Positions 22,637 to 30,668 are shown, counted from the stretch's first letter. The stretch is 39,554 nt of DNA from Spirochaetaceae bacterium (GCA_017622135.1 JAGARR010000039.1:1-39554), one strand, 5' to 3'. The notes: a model not told the origin generated them from the letters alone. Made by a program: numbers and translations.

Positions 22637-22906
22637 TTAATTCAATACAAACTTTAGAGATGCAGCTACAGACTCATTGTCGGTGTTTAAGTAGCTAATT
22701 TTATTTGGGAAGGTTGATTTAATACCAGTGATAAATTCATCCACCCAAGAAGGAGCCAGAACTTTCACCTGAGCAAAATCAAGCTCTATTTGTTCATTAG
22801 ATTTCAAGTCAGGAAAAATGTATGCTCTTGCCAAGGCGAAGGCTTCCTTACCAGCAGGACGGGACATCAACACGTCCCCGAATTTGTGCATTTCAAGCCT
22901 CATCAC
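22637..22906 (-). CDS. STAS-like (DUF4325-type) protein
   Basis: The product is 89 residues. The pattern GREAF-like segment AGKEAFALARAYI, QIELDFAQVKVLAPSWVDEF (a strand then the helix that carries the regulatory residue in STAS domains), and a C-terminal strand-helix NKISYLNTDNESVAASLKFV fit DUF4325, which is STAS-like. It overlaps the ATPase gene stop by 14 bp. STAS/ATPase pairs recall anti-sigma/anti-anti-sigma switches, but no sigma factor is nearby and the true target is unknown. Confidence 0.75.
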   Translation of the reverse strand: MMRLEMHKFGDVLMSRPAGKEAFALARAYIFPDLKSNEQIELDFAQVKVLAPSWVDEFITGIKSTFPNKISYLNTDNESVAASLKFVLN

Positions 22907-23459
22907 TTCCTCCTTCGAAAGTCAAGATTGCCAAGCAACCAATTACATTCAAGCCACTTGATGTAAATATAACATTTCCTCTGTCAACAATACAACACCC
23001 ATTTCCAGACTGGTAATACATACTCCATTTTTTACGGGCAACACTTTCCAAGACAAATTTCAATCCATTGCCTCTTTGTTCTGGAGCACGACCTGAAAGC
23101 CGCTGCGTGAAAGCCACATTCACCGCTTTTTCATCATTCTCTGCATAAAAAACCGCTTTGAGAGACTGCCGTATTCCCCTGCCAAAGTCTGCCAAGATAA
23201 CCATGCTCCGCTGTCTTTCAAACCTGAGATACGTTCCTCTTGAATATCCCTCTGCAAAATCCCAGTTATGGTCGAAGGTGTTGTTCCCAATCTCACCGAT
23301 TACAGCAGCACCAAGATAGTTTTCTGTTTCCATGGCATAGCTATCTACCCTTGCCTGCAAAACATCCCGTGTAGAACACCAGCACTCTTTACATTTGAGC
23401 CGAGATTTTTCCTCGGTGTCTTTAATAATCTGCTTTAAAAACTCACTTGAAAAAAACAT
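22893..23459 (-). CDS. GHKL-type (histidine-kinase-like) ATPase, partner of the STAS-like protein
   Basis: The product is 188 residues. The N-box reads AAVIGEIGNNTFDHNWDF (Glu and Asn for Mg-ATP), the G1 box ILADFGRGIRQSL, and the G2 region PEQRGNGLKFVLE. There is no dimerisation/phosphotransfer domain or receiver. The first 30 residues hold KCKECWC, a possible metal site. A GGTAGG site is 8-9 bases before the start. The pair interrupts the polysaccharide gene order and is bounded by two copies of a GT2 5' stub. Regulation by protein binding or phosphorylation of the STAS partner is plausible. Confidence 0.75.
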   Translation of the reverse strand: MFFSSEFLKQIIKDTEEKSRLKCKECWCSTRDVLQARVDSYAMETENYLGAAVIGEIGNNTFDHNWDFAEGYSRGTYLRFERQRSMVILADFGRGIRQSLKAVFYAENDEKAVNVAFTQRLSGRAPEQRGNGLKFVLESVARKKWSMYYQSGNGCCIVDRGNVIFTSSGLNVIGCLAILTFEGGSDEA

Positions 23460-23544
23460 CGAAGAGCCTACCTATCACTACTATCTTTTATTTATCGTGG
23501 CATCAAACTATAGCATATACACAGATGTCTGTCATGCCCTGAAT

Positions 23545-23619
23545 TCAACTGGCAAGCAACAAGCGGGGCAGGTACTGCTCCACCCTGTACACCGGCACGA
23601 TGACGCTAATTTGTGGCAT
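23545..23619 (-). pseudogene. 5' stub of a GT2 gene, copy 2
   Basis: This 24-codon frame reads MPQISVIVPVYRVEQYLPRL and LLAS, then TGA. It overlaps the pyruvyl-transferase-like gene stop by 14 bp with a GGAG site inside that gene, the arrangement of a real downstream gene. The remaining GT2 sequence is gone. It shares 39 identical bases with 22432-22470. Confidence 0.75.
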
Positions 23620-24718
23620 TCAACAACTCCAAAAACCGCTTGCTTTTTTCGACTGGACGCGCCGTGTAGTCCTTATCCATCACGGCAAAATCATCCCCGA
23701 CCCACCGTGGCTCCATCTCCAATTGCTTGAACAGTGACTCCAGCCTGGTGTTCATTCCGGCAAATTTCCCCTTCAGTCTCACCACGCCGAACTTTGTGCC
23801 GAACAAGGAACTGAACACGCAACAGTGAAAACTATTTGTCACCACATACTCAGCATTGTCCACTAAAGAAAGCCACTCAGGGATGGTGGCGAAGCGTTTC
23901 TCCCTCTTGTCCAGAACGCCGTTGCCGGTGACGTACACCACCTGCAGGCCCCTCTGCTTGGCAAAATCATAGACTTTTTGGATGTCAAAGTCACATTGAT
24001 TGTTGAGCATATAGAGCAGAAGGTATTTGTACTGCGGCGGCTGGACACCCTCACTGCGATACAAGTTCCTATATTCCTCTGCTTCTAGTAGGAGTGTGGG
24101 GTCGCAGACAAGCTCCGCATCCTCATATCCACATTGCCTGCAAAGCTCAAGGCCCTGCTCCTCCCGCACGGAGACGTAGGAAAACCGCTGCAGCAAGGGC
24201 CTTATTTCTGCAATCAATTTGGAAGACAGCGAGTCCATGCTCCAGCTGGCGGCATAGCTCATTCGTTTTGTGTTGGGATTACCAAAATCTAACATATACG
24301 CATGAATAACTGCATTGTTTTTAATTTCTTTGCAAAAAGAAAAGTTCCACACCTGGTCACTACCCACGATGTAGCAGTCGGCCTGCGGCGGGCTGTCCTT
24401 CAACTCTTGGTATGAGTGGTACACTCTCTCAGATTGCACAAGATATTGTTCCCGAAATTGTTCAAAACCACGATTATTATTGCTCTGCTCCAATATTATT
24501 TTATTTCTTCGTATGTTAGACAGTAGATACTTATACAATAAATAAGGATTAAGCCCCTTCACCATTCTCTTCCACAAGGGACTTCTCTTCATGTTTCTGT
24601 ACCGAATCAGGTACGCGTCGTGGCCGGCATCCCGCAGATACTTCTGCAGGGCATAGCACTGGAGCAGCTGGCCGTAGTTGTCGTTGCTCCACCAGAAGGT
24701 CATTATTCCGATTCTCAT
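23606..24718 (-). CDS. Polysaccharide pyruvyl transferase-family protein
   Basis: The product is 370 residues. It starts MRIGIMTFWWSNDNYGQLLQ, followed by CYIVGSDQVWNFSF (about residue 110), RMSYAASW, SVREEQGLELC, CDPTLLL and YVVTNSFHCCVFSSLF, all normal positions for this family. The invariant His of the SFH motif is present. Host-like base composition. It is preceded by DUF2442 and, 400 bp upstream, by a duplicate of its own first 36 bp. With the frameshifted FrhB-like gene it forms the second such pair in the locus. Confidence 0.9.
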   Translation of the reverse strand: MRIGIMTFWWSNDNYGQLLQCYALQKYLRDAGHDAYLIRYRNMKRSPLWKRMVKGLNPYLLYKYLLSNIRRNKIILEQSNNNRGFEQFREQYLVQSERVYHSYQELKDSPPQADCYIVGSDQVWNFSFCKEIKNNAVIHAYMLDFGNPNTKRMSYAASWSMDSLSSKLIAEIRPLLQRFSYVSVREEQGLELCRQCGYEDAELVCDPTLLLEAEEYRNLYRSEGVQPPQYKYLLLYMLNNQCDFDIQKVYDFAKQRGLQVVYVTGNGVLDKREKRFATIPEWLSLVDNAEYVVTNSFHCCVFSSLFGTKFGVVRLKGKFAGMNTRLESLFKQLEMEPRWVGDDFAVMDKDYTARPVEKSKRFLELLNATN

Positions 24719-24763
24719 GTAAATTTAGGGAAAATTGACAAGTATCTTTACATTAAATAAAAT

Positions 24764-25024
24764 TTATGAGGAAAATTCTTTTACAGGAATGCCCTTCTCA
24801 TACAAATATTCCGGGCAGATGTCAAGTTCGTCGCTCCAGCCCACGCTGGGGCCGCAAACCCTGGCCTGCATAAAGAAATCAATGTCCCTCAGCGGCTCGT
24901 TTATCTTTGACTCCAAGAGCGGCTTCACATCGAACACCTTGCGCCTGCCATTGGCAAAGGTAATCAGCAGTGTATAGTCCCTGCGAGGCACCACATCCTT
25001 TACAACCCATTTGTTCAAACCCAT
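24764..25024 (-). CDS. DUF2442-family protein
   Basis: The product is 86 residues. DUF2442 pattern: VKDVVPRRDYTLLITFANGR, RKVFDVKPLLE, a helix-strand unit (DIDFFMQARV) and the end GWSDELDICPEYLYEKG. The fold is small beta-rich; members often pair with DUF4160 and have been proposed as toxin-antitoxin-like. Here it stands alone inside a polysaccharide locus between the pyruvyl-transferase gene and a duplicate of that gene's first 36 bp, which suggests insertion as a cassette. Confidence 0.88.
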   Translation of the reverse strand: MGLNKWVVKDVVPRRDYTLLITFANGRRKVFDVKPLLESKINEPLRDIDFFMQARVCGPSVGWSDELDICPEYLYEKGIPVKEFSS

Positions 25025-25116
25025 GACAAGCCTCCATTGCCCTTACTGAAAATACAACTCTTTTCGTGATTTGTCAAAATGCTATTTTCCCGTTCCTCCT
25101 TGTTAAAAAATCCATG

Positions 25117-25152
25117 TTTGCTCCATCAGAAGGTCATTATTCCGATTCTCAT
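25117..25152 (-). repeat. Duplicated 5' end of the pyruvyl-transferase gene
   Basis: About 36 bp nearly identical to 24684-24719. On the minus strand it encodes MRIGIMTF then TGA where the intact gene has TGG, and the match ends shortly after. It lies 4 bp after the acyltransferase stop, the place where the intact gene would normally begin. Confidence 0.8.
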
Positions 25153-25156
25153 ACGA

Positions 25157-26197
25157 CTAAACTCCCAGCAACCAATGAGACAATCTGGGGAAGAGCCTTT
25201 TGGCGATTAACAGGCAAAGTGCATTCAATAGCAATACCATCAAAGTAATTAAAAACCATCTCACCCCCCCCCCTATATTTTTTACAAAGGAAATGTATGA
25301 CAGTCCTTTCGTCAACAAAGCCAATAAAAGCATATGGGTCAAATACACTCCAAAACTATATCTCCCCAACCAAGCAATCACCCTGGTAAACGTGCTGTTG
25401 GCAAGTTTATTCCTCACATCTGTACCGAATATATACAAACATATCGAGGTGGAGAACATCAATGCAGTGGGCTTAATCCCGACTCCAGAAAGTGTTCCGC
25501 TTGCACTCAACAGGAAAAGACTCTCGACAATACTTAAGGCTAAGAAGAATATGGATAGGCATATATACAATAATGTGCGTCTATCCTTACAACCTTCAGT
25601 TGCTCCGCAGGAAATTCCGAGAGGGAAATACACCCAAAAACAACATATAACTCCCGCATATAAAATCAGGGGGACAGCGAATCTAACCTGTACAATGTAT
25701 ACATAACAAGTTATCCATACAAAACTAATCGCAAACCCCAAAATTGCATTTTTTAAGAATCTGTTTGATTTAAATAATGGCAGTAGAATATAAAATTGTA
25801 TGATCAAAGCTACAAAATAAAATACACTGTAGGAACAACTTACATACTTGACCAAAGCTGTCCAAGTCCATCCATTCGACCACACATCAAAAAACAAATA
25901 GGGCAATGAGCAAAACAAGTAAGGGACATAGACCCTTGCGACCTGCCTTATGAGAAAGTTCTTATATCGCTTGCCACTGGTATCCTTTTTTGCCAAGAAG
26001 TAGGCTGAACAAGTACAAAAAATCGGCACCGCACAGTTCATAACCTGCCTGAAAAGCAAGCCAAGCAATGAAAGGGTTTCACTCGTATAACATAAGCCGA
26101 AGGTGTGGATGGCAACGACCATAATGATTGCCACCCCCCTTATAAAATCAAAGAAAATCTGCCTTTCCTTGGCAGGAAAACAAGCAACACCCTTCAT
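25157..26197 (-). CDS. Acyltransferase 3 family membrane protein (sugar O-acetyltransferase-like)
   Basis: The product is 346 residues from the ATG at 26197, overlapping the preceding frame's stop by 4 bp. About ten membrane helices are visible. Family marks: FFDFIRGVAIIMVVAIHTFG near the N-terminus, with the catalytic-type His, an Arg-rich loop RQVARVYVPYLFCSLPY, and YSFGVYLTHMLLL near the C-terminus. It would transfer acyl groups (usually acetate) to the polysaccharide at the membrane. A run of ten G (25264-25273 on the plus strand as C) within the codons for NIGGGVRW could switch the gene off by slippage and would remove the last 38 or so residues. Confidence 0.88.
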   Translation of the reverse strand: MKGVACFPAKERQIFFDFIRGVAIIMVVAIHTFGLCYTSETLSLLGLLFRQVMNCAVPIFCTCSAYFLAKKDTSGKRYKNFLIRQVARVYVPYLFCSLPYLFFDVWSNGWTWTALVKYVSCSYSVFYFVALIIQFYILLPLFKSNRFLKNAILGFAISFVWITCYVYIVQVRFAVPLILYAGVICCFWVYFPLGISCGATEGCKDRRTLLYICLSIFFLALSIVESLFLLSASGTLSGVGIKPTALMFSTSICLYIFGTDVRNKLANSTFTRVIAWLGRYSFGVYLTHMLLLALLTKGLSYISFVKNIGGGVRWFLITLMVLLLNALCLLIAKRLFPRLSHWLLGV

Positions 26198-27380
26198 TTT
26201 CTCAGTCCCAAGATTCGTAAAACCTTTCCGCCACACCGGCGAGTAAATACGTATACTCTCTGGGGAAAACTATCTATTCCGTACTTTTTATAAAGCCAGA
26301 CAAAGTCCTTTTCTCCACTCTCCACTTTAGCAAGGGAGTCAAAAAAACTATTTCTTCCCTTGGGCTTCTTGCATGCTGTATAATACGAAGGGTTGTGCTT
26401 TGTTCCAATTTCCAGTGGAATTTCTTTTACAAGACAGCCCTTCAATTTTTCTATTAAGTTTTTACCTTTAGGAGAGTGGACTACGACAAAGGATGTCCCT
26501 TTGTCGTCATCTAAGTCTGGAAACTCTTTTTGAATGCCCCAAAAATCTGCCAAGGTTATATCTGAAGGCCGGCGATACCCCAATTGACTTTTGAATCCAC
26601 ATTCATAACAACTATTCATCAAGCACATATCTCGTAGAAACAGCTGCATATAGTAATCTTTATTCAAGGTCTGGCAGTACTCACTTGCGTTCCCGAAGGT
26701 GAACGCAAGTGAGTACTGCTTCCAGCCGCAGTCCTTGCGCCTGGAAGCAGTTCTCACTATCCGCGAAGCGGATTTTTTCTCGTGGAATTTCTTGTATTCC
26801 CGCCATAGCTTTGGGGATGGCACCCATGGCAGATAAAATCCACAAGAATAAGATTTTCATAAGGCTTTCGCAGAAATGACGCCAGCCCGGCAATCTGGCA
26901 AGGGGTCCCGCTGAATAAAACCAGTCTTCCAGCTCTTAAAAAATCCTTGCATTCCTTGAAGCAGTTGCCTACCCTGCTTTGGGTGTACTTTGACCCCCTA
27001 AAACCTGCAAGCCCCTTCCCATCCTCCGTCCAATGATGGACCACCTCAAAGCTCCTGTCATAGACTGCACCAAACACCACTCCGCCTCGGTCAATGACCT
27101 GTGTGGCTAGGGCGGTGAACACCCCGCCGCTGGAGCTTTCCCGACGGATTTCCTCGTCATGGTTTATGACGGCATAGCCCGTTCCTTCCCCAGGAATTTT
27201 TAGAGGAGGCTCAAGAACAGGACACATCCTGTCGCACAGCCCGCACTCCGTGCAGAGCTGCCTGCTGATTACGGGGACGGAAAACCCCTCGCCATCCTCC
27301 ACCATGGTGATGGCTCCATGGGGACAAACCACCATGCAGGCCGAGCAGCCGGTGCAAGTTGTAAGACCTTCAATTTTCAT
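26194..27380 (-). pseudogene. FrhB-like Fe-S protein, interrupted by a one-base deletion
   Basis: Two overlapping frames (27380 to 26757 and 26823 to 26194) make one FrhB-like protein of about 395 residues. The first part has CTGCSACMVVCPHGA and CTECGLCDRMCP, SSGGVFTALATQV, FRGSKYTQS and GTPCQIAGLASFL. It loses frame at LVDFICHG; the next frame resumes VPSPKLWREYKKFHEKK, DITLADFWG and the C-terminus. The intact homologue at 17200-18390 has ADIICHGVPS at this place. One G is missing from CATGGG(G)TGCC near 26823-26826. Real mutation, sequence error and programmed shift are all possible. The gene follows the flippase by 4 bp. Confidence 0.85.
26674..26773 (-). repeat. Three consecutive hairpins inside the FrhB-like coding region
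   Basis: A perfect 19-bp inverted repeat, GCAGTACTCACTTGCGTTC (26674-26692) with its complement at 26701-26719, has an 8-base loop. A 10-bp pair CTGCTTCCAG (26716-26725) and CTGGAAGCAG (26741-26750) follows, then ATCCGC-GAA-GCGGAT (26759-26773). All lie in sequence that still encodes a normal family segment (GWKQYSLAFTFGNASEYCQT). Confidence 0.8.
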
Positions 27381-27384
27381 TCTC

Positions 27385-28920
27385 TCACCGTCTTCTTTTC
27401 ACCAAGGACAGAACCCACTTCCGCTCATCCTTTGTGAGGGCGATGAAGAATCCACCCAATCCCAAGGAAAGAACCGAAGCCACAGTTGTACCACACAACC
27501 GCAAGAACCCTTGGCCTCCCACTCTGATGCAAACCAATGAAATTGCAAGAGCCACAAGAGAGGCCGTCGCCACAGGAACAATGACCTTGGATGAGAACCC
27601 CACCACAGAAAAACCAATCAATGACTTGAGAATCAGCAAACGAGCTATAGCAGCAATAATGGCACAACCGATGGCCACTGCAAAAACCCCATAGGGTGGC
27701 GCACCAAGCTTCAGCACAAGATAAGAAACAGGTGCGTTCAGCAGCAGCACCCCTCCCACCACTGACTGGTACAAGCCAATCCGTCCGGTGGCCTGGGCAG
27801 CTGCCATCAGGGGATAACTGACCGAATCTATCAATGCATCCAACAAGGCAAGGCGAGTAAATAGCACCGCATACTCAGGCACATTCCCCAGCCACAGGCC
27901 AAGCACATAGGGCATCTCCAAGGACAGGGGCAGGGTGAACACATACATGAGGAAGAATGTGGCCTTGCAGCTTCTGTACATCAATGCCAGCATCTCCTCC
28001 TTATTCCCACCTGCATAGCTTTTGATGATTTGGGGTCTCACCGCCGTGGAGAAGCCTTGGGAGAAGCTGTTCACCGCCCCATTCACCTGGGAGGCGATCC
28101 CCCTGGCCGCATTCACAACGGGGGAGAAGAACTGGTTGAGCATTACATTCACCAGCTGATTTTTAAAGACTCCCACCGACGCGCCGAACAGGTTCCAGCC
28201 GGTGTAGCTGACCAACTCCTTGAACAGCCCCTTGTCCCAAAAGAGGGAGAACCTGCACTCTGCATATCTTCTTGCACAGATTCCCCTGTACATTGCCGTG
28301 TTCACAAACACGACACCTGCCGTCAGCAGGCCATAGACCACCAGCTTGTCCGCCGGAAACAAGGGCAGCAAAAACACGATGCCAAGCTTCAGCAGCACCT
28401 CCACCACCGAGACATAGGCGTAGATATTCATGTCCTCATGGGCGATGATGGAGGCCATGAAGGGGGCGGTCACTATTGTGCACACTGTAGAAAACACCGA
28501 CGCCTGATAAACCCAAAATGCCGCATGCTCTCTCTCAGCAGGAATGACCAGCCTGCTCCCCACGAACCACAGGCCGAAGGTTTCTGCAATGACCACCACC
28601 ACCAGTGCAATCATACAATAAATGGTCAGGGACATGGAAAAATATCGTCTTAGCTGGCTTTCATCATCCTGCCCCAAGGCGAAGCTGAAGTACCGCTGGC
28701 TGGCCGTGGCCATGGCCCCGCTCAAAAAGCTGAACATGGTCACCACCCCGGCCACCACGTTGTAGATGCCATAATCCTCCGCCCCCAGGGTATTCAGCAC
28801 CACCCGCACCGTGTACAGGCTCACCACCATTATCAGAATCTGGCGGAAATACAGCATCAGCGTGTTCTTCGCTATCCGCCTTGTTGAGGAGCTTGTCTTG
28901 TCCTGTATTTTTTCTTTCAT
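27385..28920 (-). CDS. Wzx-type polysaccharide flippase
   Basis: The product is 511 residues with about 14 predicted membrane helices. It resembles the MATE/MOP-superfamily flippases: RRIAKNTLMLYFRQILIMVV, LGAEDYGIYNVVAGVVTMFS, ASQRYFSFALG near the N-terminus and GIASQVNGAVNSFSQGFSTA, RPQIIKSYAGGN in the middle. It would move undecaprenyl-linked repeat units across the membrane. It is the first biosynthetic gene of the locus, directly after the 17-unit tandem array, and its own ribosome binding site is weak, so the array lies in its leader or promoter. Confidence 0.92.
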   Translation of the reverse strand: MKEKIQDKTSSSTRRIAKNTLMLYFRQILIMVVSLYTVRVVLNTLGAEDYGIYNVVAGVVTMFSFLSGAMATASQRYFSFALGQDDESQLRRYFSMSLTIYCMIALVVVVIAETFGLWFVGSRLVIPAEREHAAFWVYQASVFSTVCTIVTAPFMASIIAHEDMNIYAYVSVVEVLLKLGIVFLLPLFPADKLVVYGLLTAGVVFVNTAMYRGICARRYAECRFSLFWDKGLFKELVSYTGWNLFGASVGVFKNQLVNVMLNQFFSPVVNAARGIASQVNGAVNSFSQGFSTAVRPQIIKSYAGGNKEEMLALMYRSCKATFFLMYVFTLPLSLEMPYVLGLWLGNVPEYAVLFTRLALLDALIDSVSYPLMAAAQATGRIGLYQSVVGGVLLLNAPVSYLVLKLGAPPYGVFAVAIGCAIIAAIARLLILKSLIGFSVVGFSSKVIVPVATASLVALAISLVCIRVGGQGFLRLCGTTVASVLSLGLGGFFIALTKDERKWVLSLVKRRR

Positions 28921-28955
28921 AAAAATAAATGCACGAATCCCGTCACAATACCATT

Positions 28956-29346
28956 TTGAACTTCAAACCAGTACTGCCTGGAACTTCAAACTAGCACTAT
29001 CTAGAACTTCAAACTAATACTATCTGGAACTTCAAACTAGTACTGTCTGGAACTTCAAACTAGTACTGTCTGGAACTTCAAACTAATACTATCTAGAACT
29101 TCAAACTAATACTATCTTGAACTTAAAACCAGTACTATCTGGAACTTCAAACTAGTACTATCTAGAACTTCAAACTAGCACTATCTGGAACTTCAAACTA
29201 ATACTATCTAGAACTTCAAACTAGTACTATCTAGAACTTCAAACTAATGCTATCTGGAACTTAAAACCAGTACTGCCTGGAACTTCAAACTAATACTATT
29301 TGGAACTTAAAACCAGTACTATCCAGAACTTCGAATTAACACTATT
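28956..29346 (-). repeat. Seventeen-unit 23-bp tandem repeat upstream of the flippase
   Basis: Exactly 17 back-to-back units of 23 bp span 28956-29346; the core is GGAACTTCAAACTAGTACTA with variation at a few fixed positions (C/A after CTT, T/C, G/A, T/C). There are no spacers. The period is not a multiple of three and every frame is closed, so it is not coding. It begins 35 bp upstream of the flippase ATG and ends 2 bp before the PIN gene stop. Confidence 0.95.
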
Positions 29347-29348
29347 TC

Positions 29349-29765
29349 TTATAATTCTTCCACCAGTTTTACTGGTGCTTCCTTTACTTGCAGCAACTGT
29401 CGGTCGTTAGTCAGAAAAACATCACAGCCAGAATGTAAACAAGTAGCAAGTTGAATCCCGTCTGCTGTTTTCAATCCTGCATACCTTGCCCTTAATTTAA
29501 CTGCAATTTCTGCAATTTCTCTATCAATTTGTAACACTTGTACATCAAGAGAGTGTAAAAAACCCCAATAATTATTTATAGCCAACAAATTTAAATCTCT
29601 AGTCGGTGCAACCAAATATTCTATATTTGTAATAACTGACGTAACAAACTGAAATTCTCGTTGAATTCCCTCATACAAAAAAGACTCAACCTTGTCATAC
29701 CACTGTGGCCGATTTTCAAGGAAATAGATGATAGGAGCTGTATCAAAATAAACACGACAACTCAT
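29349..29765 (-). CDS. PIN-domain toxin (VapC-like)
   Basis: The product is 138 residues from the ATG at 29765 (GGGAG nine bases upstream). PIN marks: CRVYFDTAPIIYFLE with the first Asp, VTSVITNIEYLVAP with the Glu, GLKTADGIQLATCLHSGCD with the second Asp, and FLTNDRQLL with the last Asp. It appears intact and is likely an RNase. It starts two bases after the antitoxin stop. AT-rich compared with the flippase side. Confidence 0.88.
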   Translation of the reverse strand: MSCRVYFDTAPIIYFLENRPQWYDKVESFLYEGIQREFQFVTSVITNIEYLVAPTRDLNLLAINNYWGFLHSLDVQVLQIDREIAEIAVKLRARYAGLKTADGIQLATCLHSGCDVFLTNDRQLLQVKEAPVKLVEEL

Positions 29766-29767
29766 AC

Positions 29768-30013
29768 TTAACATCTCCCTGGTAGTACCCTATCTTCTCT
29801 TAACATTGAAATATATTCTTGAACATCCATTCCTTTTGGACAAGATTGCCCTTCACTTCCAACAAAACTTCGCAATTTCTCCAAGGTAATTTTTTCCCTT
29901 TGGGGTTTATCCTCATCCAATATAGTGATAATTACTTTTTGATTAGGTTTTACTTCAACAGGTTCCAGTGCCACGTATGCTGAACCATTATAATATCCAT
30001 GAACACTATGCAT
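29768..30013 (-). CDS. Antitoxin partner of the PIN toxin
   Basis: The product is 81 residues from the ATG at 30013 (GGGAGG upstream). It begins MHSVHGYYNGSAYVALEPVE and PNQKVIITILDE, a small beta domain common in antitoxins beside PIN genes, then a helical C-terminus (LEKLRSFVGSEG; VQEYISMLREDR) that would contact the toxin. I cannot say whether the DNA-binding part is AbrB-like. Confidence 0.8.
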   Translation of the reverse strand: MHSVHGYYNGSAYVALEPVEVKPNQKVIITILDEDKPQREKITLEKLRSFVGSEGQSCPKGMDVQEYISMLREDRVLPGRC

Positions 30014-30153
30014 AAATCCTCCCAATCCTTTGAATTGCTTCATTGAATCTTGCAGAAATTATACATCTTTTCTCCCCACCCCGCAAGCCAGCACCTCATT
30101 GGGGAATCAGTCCTTTGGTTTTTGGGAAAAGATATACAGAAAAAGTATTAGTT

Positions 30154-30444
30154 TTATGAAAGTCTATTCATCCTTTCTGTCATCAACGACATAAAAGATG
30201 ATTTTTCGCTTTCACAGATGAAAGAGTCTGCTACGACTGTCAAAAGTTTTTCTTTCAAAGATCGTAAAACCTTTTGAAACAGTCTCTGAGACAAGGAGCC
30301 CAAGTGCTCATTTGAAATTAAAATTTCAGGAAATTGATTTGTTCCAAAAAAAGATTTTACGCATTTTTTATGCCATTGATTCTGTATTTCAGATGAGTCC
30401 TCGGAGATTATTTCTTTTCCACAACAAAGGCACATTGTCTTCAT
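30154..30444 (-). pseudogene. HipA-family kinase remnant with the core deleted
   Basis: The 96-codon frame starts MKTMCLCCGKEI, WHKKCVKSFFGTNQFPEILI, the usual beginning of the short HipA proteins, and ends LLTVVADSFICESEKSSFMS and LMTERMNRLS, the usual HipA end. The kinase core between them (about 220 residues with the ATP and catalytic Asp motifs) is gone, and the two ends are joined in frame. The start overlaps the HipB-like gene, which itself reads on past its normal end. It cannot be an active kinase. Confidence 0.65.
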
Positions 30445-30661
30445 TATCTCCGCCTTGCAACGAAGATTTTTTAATAACTCCCAAGCAGCTTCCAAACATG
30501 GAAAGCGCCTGATTTACCTTGTCCATCCTACAACTTTCTTTGCCCTGCTCAAGCTCACGGATAAAACGAAGACCAAGACCACTTCTAATTGCAAATTCTT
30601 CCTGTGTGAGCCCTGCATGCTTGCGTTCTCTTTTGATGAACTCAGCGATTGTATCATTCAT
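30389..30661 (-). CDS. HipB-like XRE antitoxin/regulator
   Basis: The product is 90 residues. The XRE domain covers about residues 5-65 (IAEFIKRERKHAGLTQEEFA, RSGLGLRFIRELEQGK, VNQALSMFGSCLGVI). The last 25 residues (LQGGDNEDNVPLLWKRNNL) lie over the start of the HipA remnant in another frame and look like read-through after a deletion, because HipB proteins normally end soon after the fifth helix and are followed by a HipA N-terminal gene. The DNA-binding part is intact and could still regulate the palindrome upstream. Confidence 0.75.
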   Translation of the reverse strand: MNDTIAEFIKRERKHAGLTQEEFAIRSGLGLRFIRELEQGKESCRMDKVNQALSMFGSCLGVIKKSSLQGGDNEDNVPLLWKRNNLRGLI

Positions 30662-30668
30662 ATAACCA

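Noticed and set aside
26674..26773. Insertion-sequence end or attachment site inside the FrhB-like gene
   Set aside because: The hairpins lie in sequence that still encodes a normal, uninterrupted family segment with no target duplication.
28956..29346. CRISPR array
   Set aside because: The 23-bp units are directly adjacent with no spacers, and no cas genes are in the window.
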